64,000 nucleotides of DNA from the NCBI GenBank assembly GCA_036386415.1, contig DASVVT010000052.1:1-64000 (forward strand), in the 5' to 3' direction. Source of the DNA: DASVVT01 sp036386415 (GTDB lineage: Bacteria > Acidobacteriota > Blastocatellia > Pyrinomonadales > Pyrinomonadaceae). The notes beneath the pieces are model-generated. The model was given only the letters and a program-made list of their open reading frames with translations, was not told the DNA's origin and made no database searches. Both the position numbers and the translations under genes were made by a program. This document shows positions 52,961-61,425 of this stretch, piece after piece; the stretch's first letter is position 1, and the number at the start of each line of letters is the position of its first letter.

Positions 52961-53995
52961 TCAGAACGGCATGGCGGACGACGTGGCGCGCGCCTGCTCG
53001 CAACAAGCCACTATAACACGCGCCAGCTTCTCCGGACTGTGACGAACCTTCTCGCCTTCGTCCAAAAGGTCTGCGCGGATGATCTCCGTCTCGCCGCCGT
53101 ACTCTTTTTCGAGCAGGTGATCCTGCATCCCGATCTGGTGAGCCCCATCGGCAGCGTAACGCTCAGCCTGTTCAAGGCTGACGGGGCGGTTGTTGACGAC
53201 GACGAAATCGAAGGCAATCTCCGGCGCGTAGCGTTTCACCGCTTCAAGGTGCTGCCGCGCAGTGTAGCCGTCGGTTTCGCCGGGCTGCGTCATCAAGTTG
53301 CAGATGAATATCTTGAGCGCGCTCGTGTGCCCTATAGCCTGGGCGACGCGCGCCACTAGCAGGTTTGGCAGGATGCTTGTGTAGAGAGAGCCGGGGCCGA
53401 TGGTGATGGCGTCCGCAGCGCGAATGGCGGCCAGAGCTTCGGGAAGCGGCAGGCATTGCTCCGGCTCAAGGCGCAGGCGGCTGATCGGCTTACCCGAGGC
53501 GGTGATCTGCGTTTCGCCGCGCACTTGGCTTCCGTCTTCCAACTCCGCGACGAGTCGTACATCATTGATCGTCGCCGGATAGATGCGACCTTTGCTCGCC
53601 AGCACTTCCGACGAAAGGCGCACAGCTTCGACGAAGTCGCCCGTTACTTCCGTGAGCGCGGCGAGAAAGAGATTGCCGAAGCTGTGGCCGCCCAGCTCGC
53701 CTGAGCCACGAAAGCGATAACGGAAGAGGCGCGAGAGCAGGGTGGAATCTTCAGAGAGCGCCACCATGCAGTTGCGTATGTCGCCGGGGGGAAGCATCTG
53801 TAATTCTTCGCGCAAGCGCCCGGAGCTTCCCCCGTCATCTGTGACCGTCACAATGGCCGATAGCGTTTCCAGCCATGCGCCGCCACCATCAACAATGCCG
53901 ACGAGGCGTTTCAGTCCAGAGAGAAGGGTCGAGAGCCCCGTGCCGCCCCCGATGGCGACCAGTTTCAGTCCGCGACTAGTTTCCGCTACGTGCAA
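52961..53995 (-). CDS. yvcK: YvcK/GlmR-type gluconeogenesis factor
   Basis: A 344-residue protein of the YvcK/CofD-like family, with the Rossmann glycine motif VAIGGGTGLSTLLSGLKRL near 13-31, a DDGGSSGRLREELQMLPPGDIRNCM segment near 54-78, and TIGPGSLYTSILPNLLV near 197-213. In Bacillus subtilis GlmR (YvcK) binds UDP-GlcNAc and stimulates GlmS. Four bases separate its stop from the glmU start, so the three genes form an operon. That context supports a role in amino-sugar supply. Confidence 0.92.
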   Translation of the reverse strand: MHVAETSRGLKLVAIGGGTGLSTLLSGLKRLVGIVDGGGAWLETLSAIVTVTDDGGSSGRLREELQMLPPGDIRNCMVALSEDSTLLSRLFRYRFRGSGELGGHSFGNLFLAALTEVTGDFVEAVRLSSEVLASKGRIYPATINDVRLVAELEDGSQVRGETQITASGKPISRLRLEPEQCLPLPEALAAIRAADAITIGPGSLYTSILPNLLVARVAQAIGHTSALKIFICNLMTQPGETDGYTARQHLEAVKRYAPEIAFDFVVVNNRPVSLEQAERYAADGAHQIGMQDHLLEKEYGGETEIIRADLLDEGEKVRHSPEKLARVIVACCEQARATSSAMPF

Positions 53996-54135
53996 GCTCT
54001 AGCTCTCCTTAAGACCAAAGGGCTGCCCGGGACGCCCCCACACGAAATCATACCTAAAAGATGGAAGCTTTTAAACTTTTCAATCAATGTAAGGAGATAA
54101 AACCCTCTGGGGCAGCGAGGGCTGAAGAGATGGTT

Positions 54136-55056
54136 CTAGAAACGAGGGGCGAAGACCAGCCGCTCGAAATCAGGATCATTACGCAGCACCACTAAATCCT
54201 GGTCATGTTGCGCGCGCACGCGCAGGCTGGGTTGAAGATCAAGCGCACGTCGCAGCGATTCCAATGCCGAGTCGATAGAGCCAAGACGCGCGCGCGTCGC
54301 AGCCAGCCCATAGTGAATGTGAGCCGCTTCCGGCTCGCGCTTGAGCGCGCGCTCGAACATCTCCTGCGCCGCCACATACTCGCCGCGATTTAGCTCTATG
54401 ACGCCACGGTCGTAGAGCGAATCGGCGTCGCGCGGCAGCGAAATCTCCGTCCGCAGGCGCGCCTCTGCGATAGCCAGGTAGGTGCGGGCGCGAGCCGTCA
54501 CCTCAGAGGCCCCCGGATATCTCTCTATCAGCTCGCGGAACTGGCCGCGAGCCTCACCGAATCGACCGCGCATGAACTCTTTATGCGCGCGCTCGAAGGA
54601 GCGCAAAGCCGCCGCTTCATCACGCGTCGGTTGACGCTTCGCAGGAGGCGGCGCAGGCTGCTTACGCTCAGCCTGCGCTTTTGCTGTCTTCGACCGAACA
54701 GGACGCGTAGGTGCTGCCTTCGCAACCTTCTTTTGCGCTTTGGCGGGTGTGGGTTTGCGAGCAGTCGATTTTTTCGCGGCGGCGGGTCTCTGTGTTCGAG
54801 CCGTTGCCTTCTTCTGGGGTGGCGCGCTCTTCGTACTCTTTTTCGACGCCTTACCTTTGGAAGAGGCTATCTCATTTGATTTCGTGGCTTTGCGCGCGGG
54901 AGCCTTCTCTGCCGACGAACGTTTGGCGATCAGCGCGGGGCGTGCCGCAGACTTGCTCGCCAGAGTGCGACTCTTTCCCGAAGACGTTGAAGATGTCTGG
55001 CGCGAAACAGGGCGCGAGGAAGACCTTTTGATGCCCTTGACGACAGGATCGCTCAT
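54136..55056 (-). CDS. Lys/Ala-rich TPR protein
   Basis: A 306-residue protein of two unlike halves. Residues about 1-150 are rich in Lys, Ala, Ser and Pro (SKSAARPALIAKRSSAEKAPARKATKS and many KKS/PAK words), resembling eukaryotic histone H1 tails and bacterial AlgP-like proteins. Residues about 155-306 form tetratricopeptide repeats (ARTYLAIAEARLRTEISLPR; EYVAAQEMFERALKREPEAAHIHYGLAATRARLGS). A DNA-binding or scaffold role is only a guess. MSDPVVKGIKRSS at 55056 is chosen over an upstream ATG. Confidence 0.75.
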   Translation of the reverse strand: MSDPVVKGIKRSSSRPVSRQTSSTSSGKSRTLASKSAARPALIAKRSSAEKAPARKATKSNEIASSKGKASKKSTKSAPPQKKATARTQRPAAAKKSTARKPTPAKAQKKVAKAAPTRPVRSKTAKAQAERKQPAPPPAKRQPTRDEAAALRSFERAHKEFMRGRFGEARGQFRELIERYPGASEVTARARTYLAIAEARLRTEISLPRDADSLYDRGVIELNRGEYVAAQEMFERALKREPEAAHIHYGLAATRARLGSIDSALESLRRALDLQPSLRVRAQHDQDLVVLRNDPDFERLVFAPRF

Positions 55057-55437
55057 GCGAAGCCACCAACTTTCCAAAGGGGCGCTCAACCATAGAGCCG
55101 CCGTGAAAACTGTGCCAAGCTTAACACAGCTTGTCCCCTAAAACAACGAGGACGTAGGACTTGCGGACATATAGCAGGTAATCTTGACCCACGTTTTGCG
55201 ATAAACAACAGGGGAAAACACTTGTAGTCATAAAGACGCTATGCTAAAGTGCCTACTGGAGTCGCGGCACAGGCTTCCTTGGGGCAGGCCGCGAGAAGGC
55301 ATCGCGCTACCGGTGCGGACGGGCGAAGACCTTTGATCTCTTCAGCTTAGACTCTGGCCGTGTTCATAGCACATGAGCTCTAGCCTTGAGTCTCCCACCA
55401 AGCCCCGCGCCAATCTCTCGAACGAAAGCGTGTCCTG
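55057..55437. other. divergent intergenic region
   Basis: The 381 bp between the TPR protein and the roadblock gene have GC-rich stretches with ggcttccttggggcaggcc and gcgagaaggcatcgcgc, but no gene, palindrome family or RNA I can name. Confidence 0.4.
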
Positions 55438-55917
55438 ATGGCAGACACTCCTATTGTAATGCGCGAGCAGCAGTTCCGGCAGATCGAGGCTGTGTTAGCC
55501 AGACTGCGTCTGGATTCTGCGGCTCGAGTAACCTTTCTGGTGGACAAAGACGGCCAGCAGATCGCCGTGCAGGGCGACGTGGGTGATATTGACACAACGA
55601 GCCTCGCCTCGCTCGCCGCCGGAAATGTCGCCGCGACGACGGGGATGGCTAGGCTCATCGGTGAAAAGGAGTTTCCGACGCTCTCGCATGAGGGCGAGCG
55701 CGAGAGCATACACATCTGCGTCATCGGGCGCGCCCTTTTGATAGTGGTTTTCGACGAGCATTCCAGCCTGGGGCTGGTCAAGTTGCGTGTCAAACAGGTG
55801 TCGAATGAGCTGGCCGCCATTTTCGACGAAGTGACGCGCGAGTCCAAAAAAAGCGCGGACGAAGCCGCCCTGTTTGCCGAGATTACGGATGAGGATATAG
55901 ACAGCCTCTTTAACTAA
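55438..55917 (+). CDS. roadblock/LC7-domain protein (MglB-like)
   Basis: A 159-residue protein of the roadblock/LC7 fold, often the regulator or GTPase-activating partner of a small GTPase. The chain has the helix-strand pattern QFRQIEAVLARLRLDSAARVTFLVDKDGQQIAVQGDVG and LASLAAGNVAATTGMARLIGEKEF. It lies 102 bp before the MglA-like GTPase gene, and the two very likely act together, as MglB and MglA do. No polarity or motility partners are nearby. Confidence 0.85.
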   Translation: MADTPIVMREQQFRQIEAVLARLRLDSAARVTFLVDKDGQQIAVQGDVGDIDTTSLASLAAGNVAATTGMARLIGEKEFPTLSHEGERESIHICVIGRALLIVVFDEHSSLGLVKLRVKQVSNELAAIFDEVTRESKKSADEAALFAEITDEDIDSLFN

Positions 55918-55921
55918 AACA

Positions 55922-56012
55922 GTCAGGAGTCTAGAGTCTGAAGTCTGGAGTCAAAAGAAAGAACATCTTTTGCCTTTGACTCTCGACCGCAGACTCCAGA
56001 TTCCCGACTCTT
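55922..56012. repeat. intergenic palindrome, gagtctagagtctg family
   Basis: Caggagtctagagtctgaagtctggagtc is answered by gactctcgaccgcagactccagattcccgactc on the other side of aagaacatc. A fragment of the same words lies before the gene at 19055 (near 19062-19085). It sits between roadblock and GTPase genes. Confidence 0.7.
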
Positions 56013-56019
56013 AAATGCC

Positions 56020-56604
56020 ATGACGTTCATCAACTACGCTTCGCGCGAGATCAACTGCAAGATCGTCTACTACGGCCCGGGGCTGTGCGGCAAGACGACC
56101 AATTTACAATACATCTTCGATTCCACTGCTCCGCAGTCAAAGGGCAAGCTCATCAGCCTGGCGACCGAGACGGATCGCACGCTCTTCTTCGACTTCATGC
56201 CGCTTGAGCTGGGCACGGTGCGCGGCTTCAAGACGCGCTTCCATCTCTATACTGTGCCGGGGCAGGTCTTCTACGACGCTTCACGCAAGCTCATCTTGAA
56301 GGGGGTGGACGGGGTGGTCTTCGTCGCCGACTCGCAGGAGGAGCGAATGGACGCCAACATCGAATCGCTCTACAACCTGCAAGAGAATCTACAGGCGCAG
56401 GGCTACGATCTGATGGGCATCCCTTACGTGCTGCAACTGAACAAGCGCGACCTTCCGAACGTCATCCCGACCGCAGACCTGACGGCAGAGCTTCAACGTA
56501 AAGGCGAGCCCGTCATAGAAGCGGTCGCCTCGACAGGCATCGGCGTCTTCGACACGCTCAAGGCCGTCGCCAAACAGGTCTTGACCGAATTGCGTAAGAG
56601 CTAA
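56020..56604 (+). CDS. mglA: MglA-like small Ras-family GTPase
   Basis: A 194-residue cytoplasmic small GTPase. Motifs: G1 YYGPGLCGKTTN (18-28), the TVRGFKTRFHLYTVPGQVFYD switch region with TVPGQ (G3) near 82, VADSQEERMDAN near 104, LNKRDLPN (G4) near 140, and EAVASTGIGV (G5). MglA reversibly binds the membrane pole and sets polarity in gliding bacteria. The gene follows its roadblock partner. The start codon ATG 56020 is clear. Confidence 0.92.
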   Translation: MTFINYASREINCKIVYYGPGLCGKTTNLQYIFDSTAPQSKGKLISLATETDRTLFFDFMPLELGTVRGFKTRFHLYTVPGQVFYDASRKLILKGVDGVVFVADSQEERMDANIESLYNLQENLQAQGYDLMGIPYVLQLNKRDLPNVIPTADLTAELQRKGEPVIEAVASTGIGVFDTLKAVAKQVLTELRKS

Positions 56605-56625
56605 AAACAAGGCAAAAGTAAAAAG

Positions 56626-56670
56626 GTAAAAGGCAAAAGTGAGGTGAGCTTCTTCACTTTTGCCTTTTAC
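56626..56670. repeat. 17-bp inverted repeat, aaaggcaaaag family
   Basis: Bases 56626-56642 are the exact reverse complement of 56654-56670. It follows the GTPase stop. Related to 45772-45880. Confidence 0.75.
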
Positions 56671-56689
56671 TGTCCCAAGCCGCTAGTGC

Positions 56690-57245
56690 AAAGCTATGCA
56701 CTTTCAGTGCAAGACTTTCAGTTGCTACCCACTTCTGGAAATGCTAGAAGTGCCGGAGCATGAAAGAGAACCGCTATGGCAGTCATACCGTCAGCAGATT
56801 AACGGCGCACCTAATCTGGGCGACTAAGTACCGTTACCATGTGCTGACGGGCGACATCAAGATCAGATGTCGCGACCTGCTCATTCAAATATGCGACGCT
56901 GAAGATGTCAGGATACTCAAAGGGGTCGTGAGCAAGGATCATGTCCACATGCACATTGAGTATCCGCCATCGAAATCACTCTCAGATTTGGTCAAACGGA
57001 TGAAAGGTCGAACTTCTCGGATGCTGCAACAAGAGTACCCGGAGTTGCGGAAAAGGTACTGGGGCAGACACTTCTGGGCAATCGGGTACGGTGCGTGGAG
57101 CACGGGCAACATCACCGAAGAGATAGTGCAAGAGTATCTGGAGCATCATCGAGAAGCCTCCAACAAGGAGACTGAAACATTCATCTTGGAATAGCTGGAC
57201 TTTCAGTCCTTCTTAAATCTCTGCACTTTCAGTGCAGAGTGATTT
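56690..57245 (+). mobile_element. IS200/IS605-like element
   Basis: The ends carry short hairpins built on gcactttcagtgc: left near 56692-56730, right ggactttcagtcc (57200-57212) and ctgcactttcagtgcag (57221-57237). The single gene inside is a Y1 transposase. No TnpB is present. Boundaries are taken from the hairpins and may be off by some bases. Confidence 0.65.
56760..57194 (+). CDS. tnpA: IS200-like Y1 transposase TnpA
   Basis: A 144-residue Y1 transposase of the IS200/IS605 type that moves single-stranded DNA by HUH chemistry. The HUH motif stands at HVHMHIEYPP (about 61-65), and the nucleophile Tyr in EEIVQEYLEHH near 125. The usual SHTVSRLTAHLIWATKYRYHVL start is intact. The gene is full length and should be functional. 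It could in principle mobilise the REP-like palindromes seen elsewhere in the window, though the hairpin sequences differ. Confidence 0.88.
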   Translation: MKENRYGSHTVSRLTAHLIWATKYRYHVLTGDIKIRCRDLLIQICDAEDVRILKGVVSKDHVHMHIEYPPSKSLSDLVKRMKGRTSRMLQQEYPELRKRYWGRHFWAIGYGAWSTGNITEEIVQEYLEHHREASNKETETFILE

Positions 57246-57254
57246 AGTTTTGCC

Positions 57255-57812
57255 TTATTCCAAGGACTTGACCATCAACAATCCGTCGCCGCCGTTTGAG
57301 TAGTAGCGTGGCAGGCGCTGCGTGGCGACGTAGCCGAGGTCGCGGTAGAGTTGCTGCGCGCCCGCGTTGACCGAGCGAACCTCAAGGCGCACCATGCGCA
57401 CGTTGCGGCGGCGAAAGCCGTCTTCAACCTTCTGCATCAGGCTGCGGGCGATGCCGCGACGGCGATGCTCCGGTGAGACGCCGATGGTCGTGACATGGCC
57501 TGTGTGATCCGGTTCGACGAGACCGACGATGAACCCGACCATCGTGCCGCCCTGCGTCACGGCGCGATAGGAGACGGACTCTGAAGCCGTCAAGAGATAC
57601 TCGAACGTATCGCGGCTGTAGGCTTCACCATCGACAAAGCAGCGCTGGTCGAGCCGCCAGCATTCGTCCAACTGCGAAACGGTCATGGGGCGCACGTCAT
57701 AGCGGACTGCTACGAGCCGAGCGGAGATCGGCTCATCATAGCCAACGGCATCGCTGGCAGCATCTTCGCCCTGCGACCACAACCGCGACCGAATTTTCTT
57801 CAAGACAGCCAT
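57255..57812 (-). CDS. rimI: RimI-like GNAT acetyltransferase
   Basis: A 185-residue protein of the GNAT fold, close to RimI, which acetylates the N-terminal Ala of ribosomal protein S18. It has RPMTVSQLDECWRLDQRCFVDGEAYSRDTFEYLL, the acetyl-CoA motif GVSPEHRRRGIARSLMQKVEDGF, and RLEVRSVNAGAQQLYRDLGYVATQRLPRYYSNGGDGLLMVK. The Q/R-x-x-G-x-G/A loop is present. It has an N-terminal extension of about 40 residues. It lies next to queA; the tight palindrome between them holds both transcripts apart. Confidence 0.82.
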   Translation of the reverse strand: MAVLKKIRSRLWSQGEDAASDAVGYDEPISARLVAVRYDVRPMTVSQLDECWRLDQRCFVDGEAYSRDTFEYLLTASESVSYRAVTQGGTMVGFIVGLVEPDHTGHVTTIGVSPEHRRRGIARSLMQKVEDGFRRRNVRMVRLEVRSVNAGAQQLYRDLGYVATQRLPRYYSNGGDGLLMVKSLE

Positions 57813-57822
57813 GAGTTCGTAA

Positions 57823-57883
57823 ATCGTAAATCGTGAACAGGTAAATCGAAGAACAGCTTCTACCTGTTCACGATTTACGATTC
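57823..57883. repeat. 22-bp perfect inverted repeat, tcgtaaatcgt family
   Basis: Bases 57823-57844 and 57862-57883 are exact reverse complements, with a 17-nt loop. It sits between two co-directional minus-strand genes, ending 1 bp before the queA stop. Confidence 0.85.
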
Positions 57884-57884
57884 A

Positions 57885-58931
57885 TTAAATTATTAACATG
57901 CAATCGCCGTAACTGTAAAAGCGATAGCGTGACTGGACGGCATGGGCGTAAGCGGCCTGCACAAGGTTGCGCCCGGCGAAGGTGGCGACGAGCACCAGCA
58001 GGGACGAGCGCGGCAGATGGAAATTTGTCAACAGCGCATCGACGACGCGAAAGCTGTAGCCGGGCGTGATCGTCAGGGAAGCCAGGCGCGCGCCCGCCGC
58101 GACCCTTCCCGCCTCATCCGCAGCAGATTCTAAAGCGCGCGTCGTCGTTGTGCCAATAGCAAAGATGCGACCACCGCGTGAGCGCGCATCGTTGATCGCC
58201 TGGGCTGCATCAACAGTGATCTCGATCTCTTCGGGCTCAACCGCGTGAGCGCTCAAGTCAAGGGCGCGCACGGGCTCGAACGTGCCGTAGCCGACGTGGA
58301 GCGTGATCTCGACGAGGTGTGCGCCGCGCGCCCTGAGCTCATCCAGGACGCGCGGCGTAAAATGGAGTCCGGCTGTCGGCGCAGCGATTGCTCCTCGCCG
58401 ACGTGCGTAAACCGTTTGGTAGCGCTCGCGATCCTCCTCGCGGGTCTCAGCTTCCGCCGCAGCACGCTTGATATATGGCGGCAGCGGCGTATGCCCCGTC
58501 GCCTCAAGCAGCTCGTCGAAGGGAGCTTCCGTATCGAAGCGCACGGTGCGGCGTCCGCCATCCAGTAACTCGATCACTTCAGCGCGAAGGCGTCCGTCGC
58601 CAAAGCGTATGCGCGCGCCCTTCTGTAATCTGCGCGCCGGGCGCGCCAGCGCATCCCACACCTGCGGCTCCCGCTCTCGGAGCAGGAACAGCTCGACGCG
58701 CCCGCCCGAAGGCACGCGACGACCTTCGAGACGTGCCGGAAAGACGCGCGTGTTGTTGATGACGACACAATCGCCCGCGCGCACGTAAGAGGGCAGCGAC
58801 GCGAACTGCCGGTCGTGCCAGTTCCTTTCGGCGCGGTTGAGGACGAGCATCCGCGCCGCGTCTCGCTCAGCGAGCGGGTGCTGTGCGATCAACTCTTCTG
58901 GAAGCTCGTAATCAAAATCCGAAATAAGCAT
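57885..58931 (-). CDS. queA: S-adenosylmethionine:tRNA ribosyltransferase-isomerase
   Basis: QueA transfers and isomerises the ribose of SAM to 7-aminomethyl-7-deazaguanine in tRNA, giving epoxyqueuosine. The 348-residue product shows the family start LISDFDYELPEELIAQHPLAERDAARMLVL, DCVVINNTRVFPARLEGRR near 55, AAPTAGLHFTP near 178, and VDALLTNFHLPRSSLLVLVATFAGR near 300. The length matches the family (about 340-350). No other queuosine genes are adjacent. Confidence 0.93.
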   Translation of the reverse strand: MLISDFDYELPEELIAQHPLAERDAARMLVLNRAERNWHDRQFASLPSYVRAGDCVVINNTRVFPARLEGRRVPSGGRVELFLLREREPQVWDALARPARRLQKGARIRFGDGRLRAEVIELLDGGRRTVRFDTEAPFDELLEATGHTPLPPYIKRAAAEAETREEDRERYQTVYARRRGAIAAPTAGLHFTPRVLDELRARGAHLVEITLHVGYGTFEPVRALDLSAHAVEPEEIEITVDAAQAINDARSRGGRIFAIGTTTTRALESAADEAGRVAAGARLASLTITPGYSFRVVDALLTNFHLPRSSLLVLVATFAGRNLVQAAYAHAVQSRYRFYSYGDCMLII

Positions 58932-59045
58932 AAAGATGTTAGAGCCGGGAGAACATTCTGCCTCATATTCCGAACTATGATACTACCCGGATTTCGATTG
59001 TGTGTAATACCAGTTTGGGCACTCTGCACAAGGTAGCCCCGGTAG

Positions 59046-59167
59046 GGGCGGCATATCAGTAACCTATGACGTGAGTCATGGGTAAACAGTTAGTTGAACG
59101 AACCAGAGCCCCGGAGGGGCGACATAATCTCAAGTTGAAATTATGTCGCCCCTCCGGGGCTCTTTTG
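59046..59167. repeat. REP-like palindrome cluster
   Basis: Within it a perfect 24-bp inverted repeat (59105-59128 with 59140-59163; agccccggaggggcgacataat type) is followed by TTTT. The flank tatcagtaacctatgacgtgagtcatgg is a relative of the words near 3088. The palindrome resembles an ordinary terminator but lies just upstream of a gene, with nothing ending before it. Confidence 0.65.
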
Positions 59168-59218
59168 TGCTCCGGTTTCTATCCATGTGAAGTTTGCTCC
59201 AGTGGTATGATCTCTCAC

Positions 59219-60922
59219 ATGCGAAAAATCTTCTCTTTACTCCTGCTCATTTCCATCTCGATCACGCTGTTCGCCCAGTCTGATCAGACCTCTTTCGACG
59301 TGCTCATCAAAAACGGCACCGTGTATGACGGCACGGGCGGAGCGCCCTTTAAGGCGGATGTCGGTATTCGTGGCGACCGTATTGTGGCTGTAGGGGATTT
59401 GAAAGGGGCGCATGCGCGCACGGTTGTCGATGCAAGTGGGCTGGCAGTCGCGCCGGGATTTATCAACATGCTGTCGTGGTCAACGGAATCTCTGATCGCG
59501 GATGGCCGCTCGCAGAGCGAGATTCGCCAGGGCGTGACGACGCAGATTATGGGCGAGGGCGATTCGATGGGGCCGCTCAACGAGCGGATGAAGAAGAGGA
59601 TCAAGGATGAGCAGAAGGACATCAAGTACGACATTGAGTGGACGACGCTCTCGGAATATCTAAACTATCTTGAGAAACGCGGCGTCTCGCAGAACGTCGC
59701 CTCCTTCATCGGCGCGACGACCATACGTGAATATGTCATCGGCCTGGAGGACAAGCCGCCGACGCCCGCGCAACTAGACCAGATGCGCGAGCTGGTGCGC
59801 CGCGAGATGGAAGCGGGTGCGCTCGGCATAGGTTCGTCTTTGATCTATGCGCCAGCCTTTTACGCGCGCACAGAAGAGTTGATTGAGCTGTGCAAGGTCG
59901 CGGCCAAATATCAGGGCAAGTACATCTCGCACATGCGCAGCGAAGGGAACCGTTTGATCGAGGCGATTGAAGAGCTGATACGCATCAGTCGCGAGGCAGG
60001 GATACCGGCTGAAATCTATCATCTTAAAGCGGCGGGGCAGCAGAACTGGGAGAAGATGGATCGCGCCCTCATGTTGATCGAGGCGGCGCGCCGTGCGGGT
60101 TTGAAGATCACAGCGGACATGTACATGTATCCGGCGGGCGCGACCGGGCTCAACGCCTCTCTGCCGCCGTGGGCGTTAGATGGCGGCTACGAGGCGCTCT
60201 TCAAGCGGCTGCAAGACCCTGCCATGCGGCGGAAGATCGCTGAGGCTGCGCGCACGCCTACTAGCGATTGGGAGAATCTATACCTGGCTGCGGGCTCGCC
60301 CGAGCGCGTGCTCCTGGTCGGCTTCAAGTCCGAGAAGTTGAAGCCCTTGACGGGCAAATCTCTGGCCGAGGTGGCGCGTATGCGTGGTCGTGATCCGGTC
60401 GAGACGATCATGGATTTGATGCTCGAAGATCGCTCGCGCGTCGATACTATCTACTTCCTGATGTCCGAGGAAAATATCAAGAAGCAGCTTCTTAAGCCCT
60501 GGGTTTCTCTAGGCTCGGACGAAGCTTCGCAAGCGCCCGAAGGGGTCTTCCTCAAATCGAATCCGCACCCGCGCGCTTATGGAAACTTCGCGCGGCTCTT
60601 AGGCAAGTATGTGCGTGAAGAGAAAGTGATCTCGCTCGCAGAGGCCGTACGCAGGTTGTCTGGACTGCCCGCGACGAACCTCGGTCTGGATCATCGCGGC
60701 TACGTCAGGGGAGGGATGTACGCAGACCTGGCTATCTTTGACCCCGCTACAATCGCCGACCGTGCGACGTTTGATAAGCCGCACCAGTACGCCGTCGGCA
60801 TGAGGCACGTTTTCGTCAACGGCGTGCAGGTGCTCAAGGACGGCGAGCACACGGGCGCGAAGCCTGGAAGGGCATTGTGGGGGCCGGGCAAGGCCAAGGT
60901 GCTGATGATACGCAACAGGTGA
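59219..60922 (+). CDS. secreted D-aminoacylase-like amidohydrolase
   Basis: A 567-residue exported amidohydrolase of the N-acyl-D-amino-acid deacylase type. A signal peptide (IFSLLLLISISITLFAQ) precedes FDVLIKNGTVYDGTGGAPFKADVGI and VAPGFINMLSWSTES. In classical members the last is GFIDVHTH; here the HxH is missing and the chain reads INMLSW, as in a known diverged subfamily. Later parts (KYISHMRSEGNRLIEAI, IYHLKAAGQQNW) keep metal-ligand His residues. The start of MRKIFS is chosen; an ATG 12 bp upstream is possible. Confidence 0.82.
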   Translation: MRKIFSLLLLISISITLFAQSDQTSFDVLIKNGTVYDGTGGAPFKADVGIRGDRIVAVGDLKGAHARTVVDASGLAVAPGFINMLSWSTESLIADGRSQSEIRQGVTTQIMGEGDSMGPLNERMKKRIKDEQKDIKYDIEWTTLSEYLNYLEKRGVSQNVASFIGATTIREYVIGLEDKPPTPAQLDQMRELVRREMEAGALGIGSSLIYAPAFYARTEELIELCKVAAKYQGKYISHMRSEGNRLIEAIEELIRISREAGIPAEIYHLKAAGQQNWEKMDRALMLIEAARRAGLKITADMYMYPAGATGLNASLPPWALDGGYEALFKRLQDPAMRRKIAEAARTPTSDWENLYLAAGSPERVLLVGFKSEKLKPLTGKSLAEVARMRGRDPVETIMDLMLEDRSRVDTIYFLMSEENIKKQLLKPWVSLGSDEASQAPEGVFLKSNPHPRAYGNFARLLGKYVREEKVISLAEAVRRLSGLPATNLGLDHRGYVRGGMYADLAIFDPATIADRATFDKPHQYAVGMRHVFVNGVQVLKDGEHTGAKPGRALWGPGKAKVLMIRNR

Positions 60923-60924
60923 CA

Positions 60925-61197
60925 GACGACCGTTACGTGCCAACCGACGACCCGCGCAGGCTCACCGACGACCGTCGCAGGCTCAACGATGACCGTCGCA
61001 GGTGTAACGACGACCGTCGCAGCCTCAACGATGACCGTTGCAAGCATTACGACGACCGTCGCAGGCTCAACGATGGCTGTTGCAGGCTCACCGACGACCG
61101 TCGCAGGCGTAACGACGAGCGTTGCAGGCATTACGACGACCGTTGCACGCGTAACGATGACCGTTGCAGGTTGAACATTGAGCGTTGCACGACTGTA
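60925..61197. repeat. 21-bp tandem repeat array, 13 units
   Basis: Thirteen consecutive units of 21 bp (type gacgaccgtcgcaggctcaac), beginning 2 bp after the amidohydrolase stop. The period is exactly a multiple of three and several frames stay open on both strands, which explains the long spurious reading frames here (DDRRRLN, TTVAGST, VEPATVV). Units differ by a few substitutions with no length change. It is a VNTR candidate; no gene is claimed. Confidence 0.85.
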
Positions 61198-61285
61198 ATT
61201 GATTATTACACTGTGAGTTACGCGTTTTGCGGCATGATCGGCTCGCTGGCTGTATGAAAACCAGTCAGGGGCGGCTTTGTCTATT

Positions 61286-61422
61286 AGAGCAAATTTCAAT
61301 CGTGTGTAGAATTGTAGGGGCAGGGCTTGTCCCTGCCCGCTCAATAGACAGCGAAGACGGGCAGGGACAAGCCCTGCCCCTACAATTTTATCGTCGTCCT
61401 ACATTCATTTAAAATCCGCTCT
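61286..61422. mobile_element. AGAGC-ended palindromic element with ggggcagggc hairpin
   Basis: Terminal words AGAGCAAATTTCAA and TTTAAAATCCGCTCT flank a perfect 28-bp inverted repeat built of gtaggggcagggcttgtccctgccc. It probably moves as a MITE-like unit and is directly followed by the next copy at 61426. No gene is inside. Confidence 0.7.
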
Positions 61423-61425
61423 AGT

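Noticed and set aside
59105..59167. 24-bp inverted repeat with TTTT read as a terminator
   Set aside because: No gene ends before it on that strand; the same words recur at 3088, so a REP-like repeat fits better.
60700..61344. Long reading frames on both strands over the tandem array
   Set aside because: They exist because a 21-bp repeat without stop codons stays open in several frames. No ribosome site or family match supports a gene.
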